From NCBI RefSeq assembly GCF_004025535.1, contig NZ_QJRG01000033.1, forward strand, positions 248,001-312,000: DNA of 64,000 bases. Reading direction: 5' to 3'. Positions within the stretch are counted from its first letter, which is position 1; every line of letters begins with the position of its first letter. Positions 44,970 through 56,100 of the stretch are shown here, one piece after another. The notes below the pieces were generated by a model. That model was not told where the DNA came from, ran no database searches, and saw only the letters and a program-made list of their open reading frames with translations. The position numbers were made by a program, and so were the translations under genes. Origin of the DNA: Pseudomonas alkylphenolica. Lineage in GTDB: Bacteria; Pseudomonadota; Gammaproteobacteria; Pseudomonadales; Pseudomonadaceae.

Positions 44970-45924
44970 TTTGCGCAAGCCTCCGCTCAAGCCGGCTGGC
45001 CATGTGCGACAGCGGCAGGTTGATCAACAGGTACAGGCCGGCGACACAGAACCAGATCTCGAACGTCGAGAACGACGTGGTGATTGCTTCGCGCCCGCTT
45101 TTGGTCAGTTCGGTAATGGCGATTACCGAGACCAGCGAGGTGTCCTTGACCAGGCTGATGAACTGCCCGGCCAGCGGTGGCAGTACACGCTTGAACGCTT
45201 GCGGCAGGACCACATGGCGCATCGACTGGCCGGCACTCAAACCCAGCGAGCGGGCCGCTTCGCCCTGCCCTTTGGCAATCGACTGGACACCGGCACGCAC
45301 AATTTCAGCCACGTAGGCACCGGTAAACAGCGCCAGCGCCGCAACACCGGCGAATTCACGGGACAGGTTGAGCACCGTGCCAATGAAGAAATAGAAGATG
45401 AAGATCTGTACCAGCAGCGGCGTGCCGCGCACCAGTTCGACATACACGGTGGACAGATCGCGCAGTGTGGGGTTGTTCGACAGCCGGCATAGCCCGGCAA
45501 ACAGCCCGATCACCAGGCCCAGTACACCAGAGGCCACCGAAATCCAGACGGTGGTCCACAAACCCCAGGCCAAGGGTCCCGCAGCCCAGTGATGCGTGAC
45601 ACCGATCAGGTCGCCTTCGGCCACGTCGTCGCCACGCGACAGCTGCACACTGCCCTGCTCGACTTCGAACACCTGTTCAGCGCCGCTTTCATCACGGACG
45701 GTGACATTCGCCATCGCACCGTTGGCGGTGATCGATTCGACAGTACCGTTATCGGCGGCGCGCTGAGCGACTTCTGCCTGATAGGCAAAGTACTGCGGTA
45801 CCCGATTCCAGCTCCATTCGTAGGAGATCAGCGAGGTTGCGTAGTACAGGCTCAACGCCAGGCCCACCAGGACCAGCGCGGTAAGCCCGTGCCAGGGCCA
45901 CTGGGCTTTCTTGTGTTTGATCAC
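44962..45924 (-). CDS. Polar amino acid ABC transporter, permease with extra periplasmic loop
   Basis: About 320 residues, longer than the usual ~220-250 for this family. After a first membrane helix there is a hydrophilic insert of about 70 residues (from roughly residue 45 to 115 in this numbering, including a small beta-rich stretch [18 protein letters not shown]). The conserved HisM-type domain follows, with [41 protein letters not shown] (EAA loop) and [18 protein letters not shown] prefer the GTG at 45924 (M-I-K-H-K-K), 9 bases after GGAAG, over the longer frame to 45981. Confidence 0.9.
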   Translation of the reverse strand: MIKHKKAQWPWHGLTALVLVGLALSLYYATSLISYEWSWNRVPQYFAYQAEVAQRAADNGTVESITANGAMANVTVRDESGAEQVFEVEQGSVQLSRGDDVAEGDLIGVTHHWAAGPLAWGLWTTVWISVASGVLGLVIGLFAGLCRLSNNPTLRDLSTVYVELVRGTPLLVQIFIFYFFIGTVLNLSREFAGVAALALFTGAYVAEIVRAGVQSIAKGQGEAARSLGLSAGQSMRHVVLPQAFKRVLPPLAGQFISLVKDTSLVSVIAITELTKSGREAITTSFSTFEIWFCVAGLYLLINLPLSHMASRLERRLAQSD

Positions 45925-46000
45925 TTGAGGGTACTTCCGTAAAAGCGAACGCGCAGGGCCAGCCTGCGCGTCGGGTTTCAAACCAGGGTAGGCCCTGGCC

Positions 46001-46804
46001 TTATTCCATGTCCTTCAGCCAGGCGGTGTCCTTGAACCACTTGTCGTGGATTCGATCGTAGGTACCGTCGTGCTTGATCTGGTGCAGGAAGTTGTTGATG
46101 AAGTTCAGGCTGTCGTAGTCGCCTTTCTTCAGGCCGAAGGCCAGCGGTTCGAAGGTGAACGGCTTGTCGAGGAACAGCAGCTTGCCGGCACCGGCCTTGT
46201 TCACCGCAACCACGTTGTACGGGGCGTCGTAGACGAAGGCGTCCGCCTTGCCGTTGACCACGTCCATGACCGCTTCCTGTTCGTTGTCGTAGCCATGGTA
46301 CTTGGCTTTGCCGATCAGCTTCTTGGCAACCAGCTCGCCGGTGGTGCCGAGCTTGGAAGTCAGGCGGTATTTTTCGTTGTTCAGGTCTTTATAGGACTTG
46401 ATCTCGCCCGCCAGCTCCTTGCGGATCAACAGGGTCTGGCCGACAACAATGAAGGGTTCGCTGAAGTTGAGCTTCAGGTTGCGTTCCTGGGTCAGGGTCA
46501 TGCCGCTGCTGATGATGTCGAACTTGTCAGTCATCAGGGCCGGGATGATGCCGTCATAGGAGGTGGAGACCATCTCCAGCTTGACGCCCATGGACTTGGA
46601 CATGGCCTTGAGGATATCGACTTCGAAACCGACGATCTCGCCGCGCTTGTTGGTCATCTGAAATGGCATGTAGGTAGGGTCCATGCCCGCACGCAGGGTG
46701 CCACGCTTGACCGCGTCGTCGATAGCGCCGGCCGCCTGGGCGGCATTGACCGCAACCAATGCAGTGACGCCGACCAGCAACATCGACAGGTATTTTTTGA
46801 ACAT
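46001..46804 (-). CDS. Polar amino acid ABC transporter, periplasmic binding protein
   Basis: 267 residues. Signal peptide at 1-24 (MFKKYLSMLLVGVTALVAV, cleavage after AQA). SBP_bac_3 family signatures: LRAGMDPTYMPFQMTNKRGEIVGFEVDI, DGIIPALMTDKFDIISSGMTLTQER and the domain hinge around TSKLGTTGEL. The ligand is a polar amino acid, not further resolved. First gene of the operon; the permease follows after 76 bases, the usual order for an abundant binding protein. Confidence 0.95.
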   Translation of the reverse strand: MFKKYLSMLLVGVTALVAVNAAQAAGAIDDAVKRGTLRAGMDPTYMPFQMTNKRGEIVGFEVDILKAMSKSMGVKLEMVSTSYDGIIPALMTDKFDIISSGMTLTQERNLKLNFSEPFIVVGQTLLIRKELAGEIKSYKDLNNEKYRLTSKLGTTGELVAKKLIGKAKYHGYDNEQEAVMDVVNGKADAFVYDAPYNVVAVNKAGAGKLLFLDKPFTFEPLAFGLKKGDYDSLNFINNFLHQIKHDGTYDRIHDKWFKDTAWLKDME

Positions 46805-46938
46805 CACCAGATCCCCCAGCAAGAAGACTCGAATTTTATTGTTGGCACCAACCGTCCTACAGACGGGTGCGAAATATTCGGAAGGGATGCTAACGCATGG
46901 GCGGCGTTGTTGGTATCAGAAAAAGGCAGGGGGAAGCC

Positions 46939-46968
46939 ATTGCGGGGCGAGTCGACTCGCCCCGCAAT
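46939..46968. repeat. Perfect 30-bp palindrome after opgH
   Basis: ATTGCGGGGCGAGTC is followed directly by its exact reverse complement, with no loop. It lies 3 bases beyond the opgH stop (minus strand) and probably acts as a transcript-end hairpin; there is no clear U-tract, so a REP-like role is also possible. Confidence 0.85.
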
Positions 46969-46971
46969 CAG

Positions 46972-49545
46972 TCAGGCACTGGCCAACGAAGGCTGCGCCA
47001 CGGGCTCCGGGTGCAGTGGCAACAACGGCGAGTGCGGGTCATTGGCGATCGAGCGCCGCCAGACACCCAGCCAGGCATCGTTCTGCTCGCTCCAGACACG
47101 GCTGTGCAGACGCGCCAGGGCCACCGGATCACTCAGCAGGGCCAGGCGTGTAGCACCGTCCAGGCCCGCCGGACCGACTTCAAGCGCCTTGCCGATACGC
47201 TCGGCACGCAGCGACTCGATTGGCGCTGCAACACCATGACGGGCCGTTGCCAGGGCACAGGCCAGCGCGTTCTGCTGCGGATCGACCACGGCCCGGACGA
47301 AACCGTCATGCAGGGCATGCCAGCGGTTTTCGTGGGTGTAGCGATCGGTTGCCAGCAGTTCTTGTGGCGTGGCGTATTCTTCGGGGATCAGGAACAGGCT
47401 CTCGTCCCGGGCACGCAAGCCCAGGTGCACGCGACTGGAGATCACCGACACCGGGATCGACAGCATCAGCGAGCCAACGATCGGCACCAGCCACCACAGG
47501 AAGCTTGGGTTCAACCAGGCCACCAGCAACGCCCAGGCCACACCCAGCAAGGTCTGAGGACCATGACGGCGCACCGCTTCGCTCCACGGCGTGGAGTCGT
47601 CGTCACGCTGCGGCGAGTTCCAGGTTGCCGCCCAGCCAAGGAACGCAGCCAGCACAAAACGGGTGTGGAAGATCATCCGCACCGGCGCCAGGAGCATGGA
47701 GAACAGCATCTCCAGCAACATCGACAGGGTCACTTTGAAGCGCCCGCCGAACTCTTTCGCGCCCTTGGCCCAGATCAGGATGACACTGAGCAGCTTGGGC
47801 AGGAACAGCAGCACGATGGTGGTGGAGAACAGCGCGATGGCTTTTTCCGGATGCCACTGCGGCCACAACGGGTACAGCTGGCGTGGCTCGAGGAAGTACT
47901 GCGGCTCCATCAAGGTGTTGGTCGCCAGCAACGCGGTCGACAGCACCAGGAAGAAGAACCACAACGGCGCCGACAGGTACGACATCACCCCGGTGAGGAA
48001 CACCGCACGGTGCACCGGGTGCATGCCTTTGACCAGGAACAGGCGGAAGTTCATCAGGTTGCCGTGGCACCAACGCCGGTCGCGCTTGAGCTCGTCCAGC
48101 AGGTTCGGCGGCAGTTCTTCGTAACTGCCCGGCAGGTCGTAGGCAATCCACACGCCCCAACCGGCACGACGCATCAGCGCCGCTTCAACGAAGTCATGCG
48201 AGAGGATTGCACCGGCGAACGCGCCCTTGCCCGGCAACGGCGCCAGGGCACAGTGCTCGATAAAGGGTTTCATGCGGATGATTGCGTTGTGCCCCCAGTA
48301 GTGCGACTCGCCCAGCTGCCAGAAGTGCAGGCCGGCGGTGAACAGCGGACCGTAGACGCGGGTCGCAAACTGCTGCATGCGCGCATACAGGGTATCCATG
48401 CCCGACGCTTTAGGCGCGGTCTGGATGATCCCGGCATCAGGGTTGGCTTCCATCAGCCGCACCAGGCTGGTCAGGCATTCGCCGCTCATCACGCTGTCGG
48501 CGTCGAGGACCACCATGTAGCGGTACTCGCTGCCCCAGCGACGGCAGAAGTCGTCGAGGTTACCGCTCTTGCGCTTCACACGGCGACGGCGGCGACGGTA
48601 GAAGATCCGCCCGAAGCCTTTGGCCTCGCGGCAGACTTCCAGCCAGGCCTGTTGTTCGGCCACGGCAATGTCGGTGTCATTGGTGTCGCTGAGCACGAAG
48701 AAGTCGAAGCGGTCCAGGTCGCCAGTGGCGGCCACCGACTCGAAAGTCGCTCGCAAGCCCGCGAACACCCGCGGCACATCTTCGTTGCAGATCGGCATGA
48801 CCAGCGCAGTACGGGCACCCGGCTCGATCGGTTCGTTACCGGCACTGCTGCCGGAAATGCGGTATTTGTCGCGGCCGGTCAACAGCTCGAGAAAGCCCAT
48901 CAACGCGGTCCAGAAACCCGCCGAGACCCAACAGAAGAGGATGCCGAACAGAATCAGGATGCTGGTCTGCAACGCATACGGCCAGACCTGCGTAGCGGTC
49001 TGCCACAGCGATTGCTGCATGATTTCGTCGAGTTCGACGAACGACCAGCCCTGATACGGCAGGATGCCTTTCATGTACCAGCCGGCAACGATGGTTTGCC
49101 CCAGCATCAAGGCCAGCAGAATGTAGCGGCGCATCGAGCCGACCCAGCGCCAGCGCGCCTTCGGCAGTTCACGCTTGGCCGGTGCCGGCGCGTTGGTACG
49201 CCCGGTCAGCCGGCGCCAGGCGCGAATCAGGATATTGGTGCGCCATGGCTCGGGGATCACCCGGGTACGCTGGATCGGCGGCGTGGCCTTGAGGCACAGC
49301 CGACCGCTGGCATCGACACCGAGCATCTCGGCGTCTTCCATGTCTGCAGCACCGCCCAGCGTCAGGCGCTCGCCTACCGAAGCCTGGACGGCCTCGGCAT
49401 CGAATACACTCGGTTTGCTGGACAAGCGTTGGTGCAATTCACTGAACGAGTTGCAACTGGCAAGTTCTGCCCGCTGCTCATCGCTCAGTGGTAGGTGGGC
49501 CAGGTACTCGCCAAGCGATTCTGGCCGTAGTTGAGAGTTACTCAT
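46972..49545 (-). CDS. opgH: Glucans biosynthesis glucosyltransferase H
   Basis: 857 residues. Inner-membrane GT2 enzyme that makes the beta-1,2-glucan backbone of osmoregulated periplasmic glucans. A long cytoplasmic N-terminus precedes two membrane helices (about 140-215), then the catalytic loop with [15 protein letters not shown]-type [10 protein letters not shown], and QxxRW-like [11 protein letters not shown], then further helices. The C-terminus is cytoplasmic. The ATG at 49545 overlaps the opgG stop by 8 bases, so the two are translationally coupled. Confidence 0.97.
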   Translation of the reverse strand: MSNSQLRPESLGEYLAHLPLSDEQRAELASCNSFSELHQRLSSKPSVFDAEAVQASVGERLTLGGAADMEDAEMLGVDASGRLCLKATPPIQRTRVIPEPWRTNILIRAWRRLTGRTNAPAPAKRELPKARWRWVGSMRRYILLALMLGQTIVAGWYMKGILPYQGWSFVELDEIMQQSLWQTATQVWPYALQTSILILFGILFCWVSAGFWTALMGFLELLTGRDKYRISGSSAGNEPIEPGARTALVMPICNEDVPRVFAGLRATFESVAATGDLDRFDFFVLSDTNDTDIAVAEQQAWLEVCREAKGFGRIFYRRRRRRVKRKSGNLDDFCRRWGSEYRYMVVLDADSVMSGECLTSLVRLMEANPDAGIIQTAPKASGMDTLYARMQQFATRVYGPLFTAGLHFWQLGESHYWGHNAIIRMKPFIEHCALAPLPGKGAFAGAILSHDFVEAALMRRAGWGVWIAYDLPGSYEELPPNLLDELKRDRRWCHGNLMNFRLFLVKGMHPVHRAVFLTGVMSYLSAPLWFFFLVLSTALLATNTLMEPQYFLEPRQLYPLWPQWHPEKAIALFSTTIVLLFLPKLLSVILIWAKGAKEFGGRFKVTLSMLLEMLFSMLLAPVRMIFHTRFVLAAFLGWAATWNSPQRDDDSTPWSEAVRRHGPQTLLGVAWALLVAWLNPSFLWWLVPIVGSLMLSIPVSVISSRVHLGLRARDESLFLIPEEYATPQELLATDRYTHENRWHALHDGFVRAVVDPQQNALACALATARHGVAAPIESLRAERIGKALEVGPAGLDGATRLALLSDPVALARLHSRVWSEQNDAWLGVWRRSIANDPHSPLLPLHPEPVAQPSLASA

Positions 49546-51253
49546 CGGCAGGCAACTGATAGCTCCAGGTCTCGGTCAGCACCTGTTCGGTGGTGGCCGG
49601 TGCCCCGGTGGTGGACGCCGCATCGGCGGCAGGTTGCTCGGCAGGCTTCTCGGCCTTGGCTGCTTTGGCGGCTGCCTTGTCCTGTTTGGCCGGTTTTGCT
49701 GGCTTGGCAGGTTCGACCGGAACATCACGCAGCAGTGCTGCACGCATTTCCACGTTCTTGCTCGGGTCTTTGACCTTCAACCGCAGGGTCAGGCGCCAGC
49801 CTTTGATTTCCGGGTTGTAGCGCAGGTTATTCTCGACCAGTTCAGCGTTGTCGTCGACGCTCACCTGACTACGGACCGCCGTGTCTTCTGGCAGTTTAGC
49901 CAGCGCCGGGCCTTCGAAATCGACCAGAAAGGCCAGGCTGCCGTCTGGCTGACGGATCAGGTTGGACTGTTTGACGTCACCGGTCGAACGCAGGGTCTGC
50001 TTGACCCAGCCCAGGTTCGGCGAATGGAAGTCGGATTCATCGATGGTCCAGTGCAGGCGGTACGCGTACTCGAACGGCGTGCCAGGCTCCGGCAGCTTTT
50101 CCGGGCTCCAGAACGCAACGATGTTGTCGTTGGTTTCGTCGGCCGTCGGAATTTCGACCAGGTCGACCGTGCCCTTGCCCCAGTCGCCGACAGGTTCAAT
50201 CCAGGCACTTGGGCGTTTCTGATAGTTGTCATCGAGGTCTTCGAACTGGCTGAACTCGCGCTGACGCTGCAGCAAACCAAAACCACGCGGGTTCTCGACG
50301 CTGAAGTTGCTCACGGCCAGGTGTTTCGGGTTGTTCAGTGGGCGCCACAGCCACTCGCCATTGCCGGCATGGATCGACAGGCCTTCGGAGTCGTGCAGTG
50401 CCGGACGATAGTTGAGCACTTTCGATGGCTGGTTGCCGCCGAACAGGAACATGCTGGTCAGCGGGGCAATGCCAAGGCGGCTGACGTGATCACGCAGGAA
50501 CACCTTGGACTTGACGTCGACAATGGTGTCGCTGCCAGGGCGCAGGGTCAGCTTGTAGGCACCGGTGGAGCGCGGCGAGTCGAGCAGCGCATAGATCACC
50601 AGGTGCTTGTCGGCCGGCTTGGGCTTCTCGATCCAGAACTCGGTAAACCGCGGGAACTCTTCGCCGGACGGCAGTGCGGTGTCGATGGCCAGGCCGCGGG
50701 CGGACAGGCCGTACACATGCCCCTTGCCCACTACACGGAAGTAGCTGGCGCCCAGCAGGGTCATGATTTCATCCTGCTTGTCGGCCTTGTTGATCGGGTA
50801 CAGGACGCGGAACCCGGCGTAGCCGAGGTTCTCGGTGGCCTTGGGATCAAACTGCACGCTGCCGAAATCAAAGCGGTTCGGGTCGTACTTGATTTCTTCA
50901 ACCGAGGTAGCGGTGACCTCGTTGATTTTCACCGGGGTGTCGAAATGCATGCCCTGATGATAGAAGGACAGCTTGAACGGGGTCTTGTCGTTGGCCCATT
51001 CGGCTTTTTCCGTCAAGAAGCGAATCTGCTGGTAGTCCCCGTATTTCATGTCACGGAAGACGGCCGGCAAGTTGCTTTTCGGCGCTTCGTATTTCTGCCC
51101 GGCAAGATCCTTTGCCTTGGCGGCAACATCGTCAAGGTTGAACGCCCAGAGCTGGCCTGCAGCGAGCAGGCTGACCAGTGTTGCGCCTGCCAACAAGGCC
51201 GAGCGCAGCCGATTGCCGGGAGTTCTTGGTGCATTACAGGGACTTACAATCAC
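49538..51253 (-). CDS. opgG: Glucans biosynthesis protein G (periplasmic)
   Basis: 571 residues. Signal peptide [26 protein letters not shown], mature start [16 protein letters not shown], and the OpgG beta-sandwich signatures [32 protein letters not shown] and FTEFWIEKP. It branches or matures the glucan in the periplasm. Near the C-terminus a Pro/Ala/Lys-rich stretch ([12 protein letters not shown], ~40 residues) precedes the conserved end. The start is GTG at 51253 (M-I-V-S-P-C), after GAGGG; the longer frame to 51355 has no such site. Confidence 0.95.
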   Translation of the reverse strand: MIVSPCNAPRTPGNRLRSALLAGATLVSLLAAGQLWAFNLDDVAAKAKDLAGQKYEAPKSNLPAVFRDMKYGDYQQIRFLTEKAEWANDKTPFKLSFYHQGMHFDTPVKINEVTATSVEEIKYDPNRFDFGSVQFDPKATENLGYAGFRVLYPINKADKQDEIMTLLGASYFRVVGKGHVYGLSARGLAIDTALPSGEEFPRFTEFWIEKPKPADKHLVIYALLDSPRSTGAYKLTLRPGSDTIVDVKSKVFLRDHVSRLGIAPLTSMFLFGGNQPSKVLNYRPALHDSEGLSIHAGNGEWLWRPLNNPKHLAVSNFSVENPRGFGLLQRQREFSQFEDLDDNYQKRPSAWIEPVGDWGKGTVDLVEIPTADETNDNIVAFWSPEKLPEPGTPFEYAYRLHWTIDESDFHSPNLGWVKQTLRSTGDVKQSNLIRQPDGSLAFLVDFEGPALAKLPEDTAVRSQVSVDDNAELVENNLRYNPEIKGWRLTLRLKVKDPSKNVEMRAALLRDVPVEPAKPAKPAKQDKAAAKAAKAEKPAEQPAADAASTTGAPATTEQVLTETWSYQLPADE

Positions 51254-51475
51254 GAGCAACCCTCGCCGAAAACAGATCAAAAAACCAACGGCCAGCGACA
51301 AATGCCAGGTTGGCGAGCACTGTTCGGACTCCGAAAGGGCGCAATGATTCCCCAAACGGTTCCAGACAGGCTCAAGTCAGAGTGAAACGAACCCACGAAC
51401 GCAGGTCCACATAGCGCGCGATTATCCAGCAGGGCGCGTTACAACGCATCAGGGCAAATGAACTATTTCTGCTCC

Positions 51476-51510
51476 AAACCCCCTTGTTTTCCTACAAACA
51501 GGGGTTTTTT
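51476..51510. terminator. Hairpin terminator 3' of dtd
   Basis: AAACCCC...GGGGTTT with a TGTTT/AAACA inner stem; plus-strand T-run TTTTTT at 51505-51510. It lies just after the dtd stop (minus strand), where the T-run is short (GTTTGG), and before the opgG promoter region, so it can act in both directions. Confidence 0.7.
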
Positions 51511-51514
51511 GCCC

Positions 51515-51952
51515 TCATATTTGTAACATAAATGTTACGGGGCCATCATTGACCAGGTGCACTTGCATGTCAGCACCAAACTGACCGCTGGCAACGGTAG
51601 CGTGCAGTTCCTCTGCCCGCCCTAATAGATAGTCGAAAAGCTCCGCCCCGAGGGCCGGTGGCGCCGCCGTGGAAAAGCTTGGGCGCAGGCCGCTCTGGGT
51701 GTCGGCAGCCAGGGTGAACTGCGACACCAGCAGCAAGCCACCGCCAATATCCTTGAGCGACAGGTTCATTTTCCCTTGAGGATCGCTGAACACCCGATAA
51801 TTGAGCAGTTTGTGCAGCAATTTGTCGGCATGGGCGCGGGTGTCGTCGGGTTCGACCGCCACCAGCACCAGCAGCCCCTGGTCGATGGCGCCGACGGTCT
51901 GACCGTCGACATCCACCCGTGCACCGCGCACGCGTTGAAGCAGCCCCTTCAT
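51515..51952 (-). CDS. dtd: D-aminoacyl-tRNA deacylase
   Basis: 145 residues, the family length. It removes D-amino acids (and glycine from tRNA-Ala) mischarged on tRNA. Signatures: [29 protein letters not shown], the [17 protein letters not shown] motif and the C-terminal [11 protein letters not shown]. Its ATG overlaps the pip stop by 4 bases. Confidence 0.96.
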   Translation of the reverse strand: MKGLLQRVRGARVDVDGQTVGAIDQGLLVLVAVEPDDTRAHADKLLHKLLNYRVFSDPQGKMNLSLKDIGGGLLLVSQFTLAADTQSGLRPSFSTAAPPALGAELFDYLLGRAEELHATVASGQFGADMQVHLVNDGPVTFMLQI

Positions 51953-52920
51953 GCTTCTTCCAGCGGCAAGTCGAGCAGGCGACGGGCCATCTGGTCGGCG
52001 GCACGCACCAGGGCGTCAGTGATACCGGGCTCGGAAGCGGCATGGCCGGCATCGCGAATCACCTTCAGTTCACTGTTCGGCCAGGCCTGGTGCAGTTCCC
52101 AGGCGTTGTCCAGCGGGCAGATCACGTCGTAGCGGCCATGCACAATGACTGCAGGCAGGTGGGCGATCTTCGGCATGTCACGGATCAGCTGATCCGGCTC
52201 AAGGAAGGCATTGTTGGTGAAGTAATGGCATTCGATACGGGCGATCGACAAGGCGCGTTGAGGCTCGGAGAAGCGATCCACCACCAGCGGGTTTGGCCGC
52301 AACGTGGCGGTGCGCCCTTCCCAGGTTGACCAGGCCTTGGCGGCATGCATCTGGGCAATCTGGTCGGTACCGGTCAAACGTTTGTGGAAGGCTTTGACCA
52401 GGTCACCACGCTCTTCTGCCGGAATCGGCGCAATGTAGTCCTGCCAGTAGTCAGGGAACAGGCGGCTGGCGCCGGCCTGGTAGAACCACTCGATTTCTTG
52501 CGGGCGGCAGAGAAAAATACCGCGCAGGATCAGCCCGTGGACACGCTCGGGATGGGTCTGGGCATAGGCCAGCGCCAGGGTCGAACCCCAGGAGCCGCCG
52601 AACAGCACCCATTTTTCGATGCCCAGGTGCTTGCGGATTCGTTCCAGGTCTTCGACCAGGTGCCAGGTGGTGTTGTTCTCCAGGCTCGCGTGGGGCGTGG
52701 AGCGACCGCAGCCGCGCTGGTCGAAAGTGATGATGCGGTACAGGTTGGGATCGAAGTAGCAACGGCTCTGGGCATCGCAGCCCGCGCCCGGACCACCGTG
52801 GATGAACACCACCGGCAGACCTTCCGGCGAACCGCTCTCATCGACATACAGCACATGCGGCGCTTCGACGGCCAGATCGTGCCGGGCGTAGGGTTTGATC
52901 TGCGGGTACAGGGTCTGCAT
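51949..52920 (-). CDS. pip: Proline iminopeptidase
   Basis: 323 residues. Alpha/beta hydrolase that removes N-terminal proline. Oxyanion motif HGGPGAGCD, nucleophile S110 in [10 protein letters not shown], and characteristic [12 protein letters not shown] and [11 protein letters not shown] stretches place it in the S33 family. No signal peptide. It is coupled to dtd and divergent from the large effector-like gene, with about 180 bases between. Confidence 0.95.
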   Translation of the reverse strand: MQTLYPQIKPYARHDLAVEAPHVLYVDESGSPEGLPVVFIHGGPGAGCDAQSRCYFDPNLYRIITFDQRGCGRSTPHASLENNTTWHLVEDLERIRKHLGIEKWVLFGGSWGSTLALAYAQTHPERVHGLILRGIFLCRPQEIEWFYQAGASRLFPDYWQDYIAPIPAEERGDLVKAFHKRLTGTDQIAQMHAAKAWSTWEGRTATLRPNPLVVDRFSEPQRALSIARIECHYFTNNAFLEPDQLIRDMPKIAHLPAVIVHGRYDVICPLDNAWELHQAWPNSELKVIRDAGHAASEPGITDALVRAADQMARRLLDLPLEEA

Positions 52921-52998
52921 TGCGCACTCCGTGTGGGAATTATTCTGCCGTTGGGCATCATAAACCTGAATTGTGCTTTGAGCATGTTCTCGTAGCTT

Positions 52999-53026
52999 CG
53001 AACGTCAACGATCGACGGTCCACCGA
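52999..53026 (+). promoter_or_regulatory. Weak hrp-box-like sequence upstream of the effector-like gene
   Basis: CGAACG, 15 bases, CCACCGA. The HrpL consensus is GGAACC-N15/16-CCACnnA: the right half and the spacing fit, the left half matches only four of six bases. It is 76 bases before the start codon. Suggestive only; nothing here shows that a type III system exists in this strain. Confidence 0.22.
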
Positions 53027-53101
53027 GCGTAAATATCTACCACATGCGCCCTGCTCGCTTGAACATAGTCGTTGAGCCTCTCACTCAGCATAGGGCTCAT
53101 C

Positions 53102-56100
53102 ATGACCTTGGAAAAAAACACCAACATCCCGTATGCACTGATTAACGGGAAAATCCCCAACTGGTTAAAAAGCGCGCCTTCATCGACTCATGACCTGTTG
53201 AAACAGGTCATGAGCACTCGTGCAGCGACGCTGGGACAGGCTTGCCTGGCTCAACCCGCCATTGCCAAGGCACTGGCAACCGAGCACGCGCACCTGCAGG
53301 CAGCCATGGCCGAGGTACAGGCCCTGTATCACGCCTTGCCAAACCTGGAGGCATTCGCAAGAGAACAGTTGAACACTGCCATCAAGGAAACCTTCGGCGT
53401 CGAAGTGGACATCAACAACAACTACCTGCTGGATGTCAGGCAACTCGACAATCAGCCAGGACAGGATGTTGAGGCCTACAAGCACGCCCCCCGTTCGCTA
53501 CTGGAAAGTGCGTTGCGAAATTTCGAAGCCGGGGCAGCCAAGCCCGGTGGAATGGACAATGACAATGCCCTGCTCAAGAAATCGGTGATTCTCGACCACA
53601 AAGGGTTCATGGGCACAGTACCCATCTCCAATACCCTCGACATGGCACCCGAACGGTTTGCCCGCATGTGCCGTGAACTGGATATCGGTGGCCAATACCA
53701 GGCAAAACTACACGCCATTTACTACAGCGACATCAAGACCGGCGCGAGCAACCAGGCGACCTTCGGGAAAATTGCCGAACTCGAACGCTGCACGTTCACG
53801 CAAAGCCTGCACCTTGCCCGGCTCCAGAATGACATCAGCCAGAGCTTCTACGTGGCTGCCCTGGCGCTACCTCTGGAAGTGCCGACACAATCCTCCACCC
53901 TGACATTCAGTGTTATCTCGCTATGGGATGTGCCACTGACCCGCATGCGCCTGTTCGACTACAGAGCAACCAATGGGGAACACTCGGTGGCGCTCTACAT
54001 TCCCGGCGACCCCGAGACACCACTCCGGGAGTTCACATCGCTGACGGAAAGCGAACAATGGCTACGTGACCGCTTGCTCGGTGACATCAGATACCTCGAC
54101 AACTGCATGAAGGAGCGCGACAAGGCCCATCTGCAGGCCAAGTTGCTGGACCGGCTGATGCCGTTGACGCTGACGCTGAAGGGCACGCATGAACGCGCCG
54201 CAGATCCACACGCAAAGTTGCACCTGCAAACACACCAGTTGAGTGGCTCGCTGTTGCAGGGGCTGGTCACGGAAAAAGTCTTCCGCCATGAAGAAGACGC
54301 CGCGTTCCACGCCATACCTACAACCCTCATCGATACCATCACTGCGGTTAATTACCGCGAGCACTTGCTGCAAAAGGCCCTGACCACACTCAATATCGCC
54401 GGCTTTTTCATACCGGCGGTCGGCGAGGTCATGCTGGGTATATGTGCACTGCAACTGGCTTACGAGGTCTATGAGGGCATTGAAAGCTGGGCCCACGACG
54501 ATCAGCAACAGGCTTACCAGTACATGCTGGACGTGGTGAAAAACGTCGCGGAGATGGCCGCCTTCACTCTGGCCATCAAAGCGGTCGGGGGCGGCCTGGG
54601 TGCTGCAGCCGATGGATCGAACAAGCCAGTGCCTTTACCTGAACCCATGCCAGTGGAGACGCCGTCATTCATCGAGGAGCTCGAAGATGTGGAACTGCCG
54701 GATGGCCAGGCCAGGCTCTGGCGAGCTGACCTCGAGCCCTATGCCCAGTCCATCGACATTCCCGACACGCTGCCGCAAGACAACCGCGGGCTGCGTCATC
54801 ACCAGGGCAAAATCTGGCTGAAACTGGACGGCCAGGTTTACTCGATCGTGCGCTCAGCGCAGGCCGATAGTTACCACATCGAACACCCTACCCGGGTGAA
54901 GGCCTACCAACCTCCGCTGCGCCACAATGGCGCCGACACCTGGTTGCACCCGCTGGATCGCCCCGAGCAATGGCAGGAGGTCGAACTGTTGCGTCGTTCG
55001 GGTGCTCGCAACGCAGAGCTCGACGAACACACCGTGCGCAACATTCTGCGGGTCAGCAATATAGAAGAGGATGTACTACGCCAAGTGCTCTGCGACAACC
55101 AGCGCCTGCCCGGCCAACTACAAGACACGCTTGCCCGCTTCGACCTGTATCGCAAGATCGAACAGGCAAGCCCGATGGCAGAGCCGGGGTCGGTCCACAC
55201 CGACTTCCAGCAGCAATACCGAAGCCTGCCCGCAAGTCAGTCACCGGGCGCCGAGATGATCTACAGGCGCTATCCGCAGCTCCCTACCCCGGTGACAGAA
55301 GAACTGCTCCAGCATACGACCGCTAACGAGCTGGACGAACTGAGTAACGGCAAGGTTCCCAGGCGCCTGGCCGCTGAGGTACGCCTGCTCCAGCAGCAAA
55401 TCAGGCTCAACCGGGCTTATGAAGGGTTGTACCTGAACCAGTTGCGCAGCTGGGACACCGATCGACTGGTGCTCCACACCCTTGACCAATTACCCGGCTG
55501 GCCAGCGGAGCTTGGCATCACCGTGGAACAGCGCATGTATTCGCCCCAGCAAAGTGCCCGCATCGGCCCCGATGCTCCGGGGGGGCCAACAATCATCAGT
55601 GCTCAAGCCGGCTATATACTGATGCGTAGCGAAACCTCCGATGCACCACTGAACGCCCACGCCTCGTTGCACGGTGCCCTGTTCGAAGCACTCAGCGAAT
55701 CACAACGTATGGCGCTGGGGGTCGACGATGAGCTGGCACTCAAAGCATTGATTCTGCAAACCGACCTGCTGCCACGCCCAGCGCTTAGGCAGATACTGGG
55801 CATGCAGCCGGTGGAACCCGATTTCCGCTCGCCCATGCGCCTGGCCGACGGGCGTATCGGCTATCCCTTGGGCGGCATTCGCCCGCGCGTCACCAGCATC
55901 TCACGGCAAACGCTGCTCGCCAGGATCAGGCAGGTCGGTCTGTACGCCCCCACGCCACGTCCTGCCGAGCAGACCCTGGCAGCACTGGAAAGCCGCAACC
56001 TCGATCGCAACGCAATAAACGAACTGCTCGACAATCTTCTGGAGCAACGCAGCCAATTGCTGTCTAGCCTGAGCAGTTGGCGGCAGATGGCGGCTGTGCT

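Noticed and set aside
46897..49494. 865-codon frame antisense to opgH
   Set aside because: A shadow of the GC-rich opgH codon pattern: repetitive Arg/Gln/His/Gly composition, no domain, no ribosome binding site.
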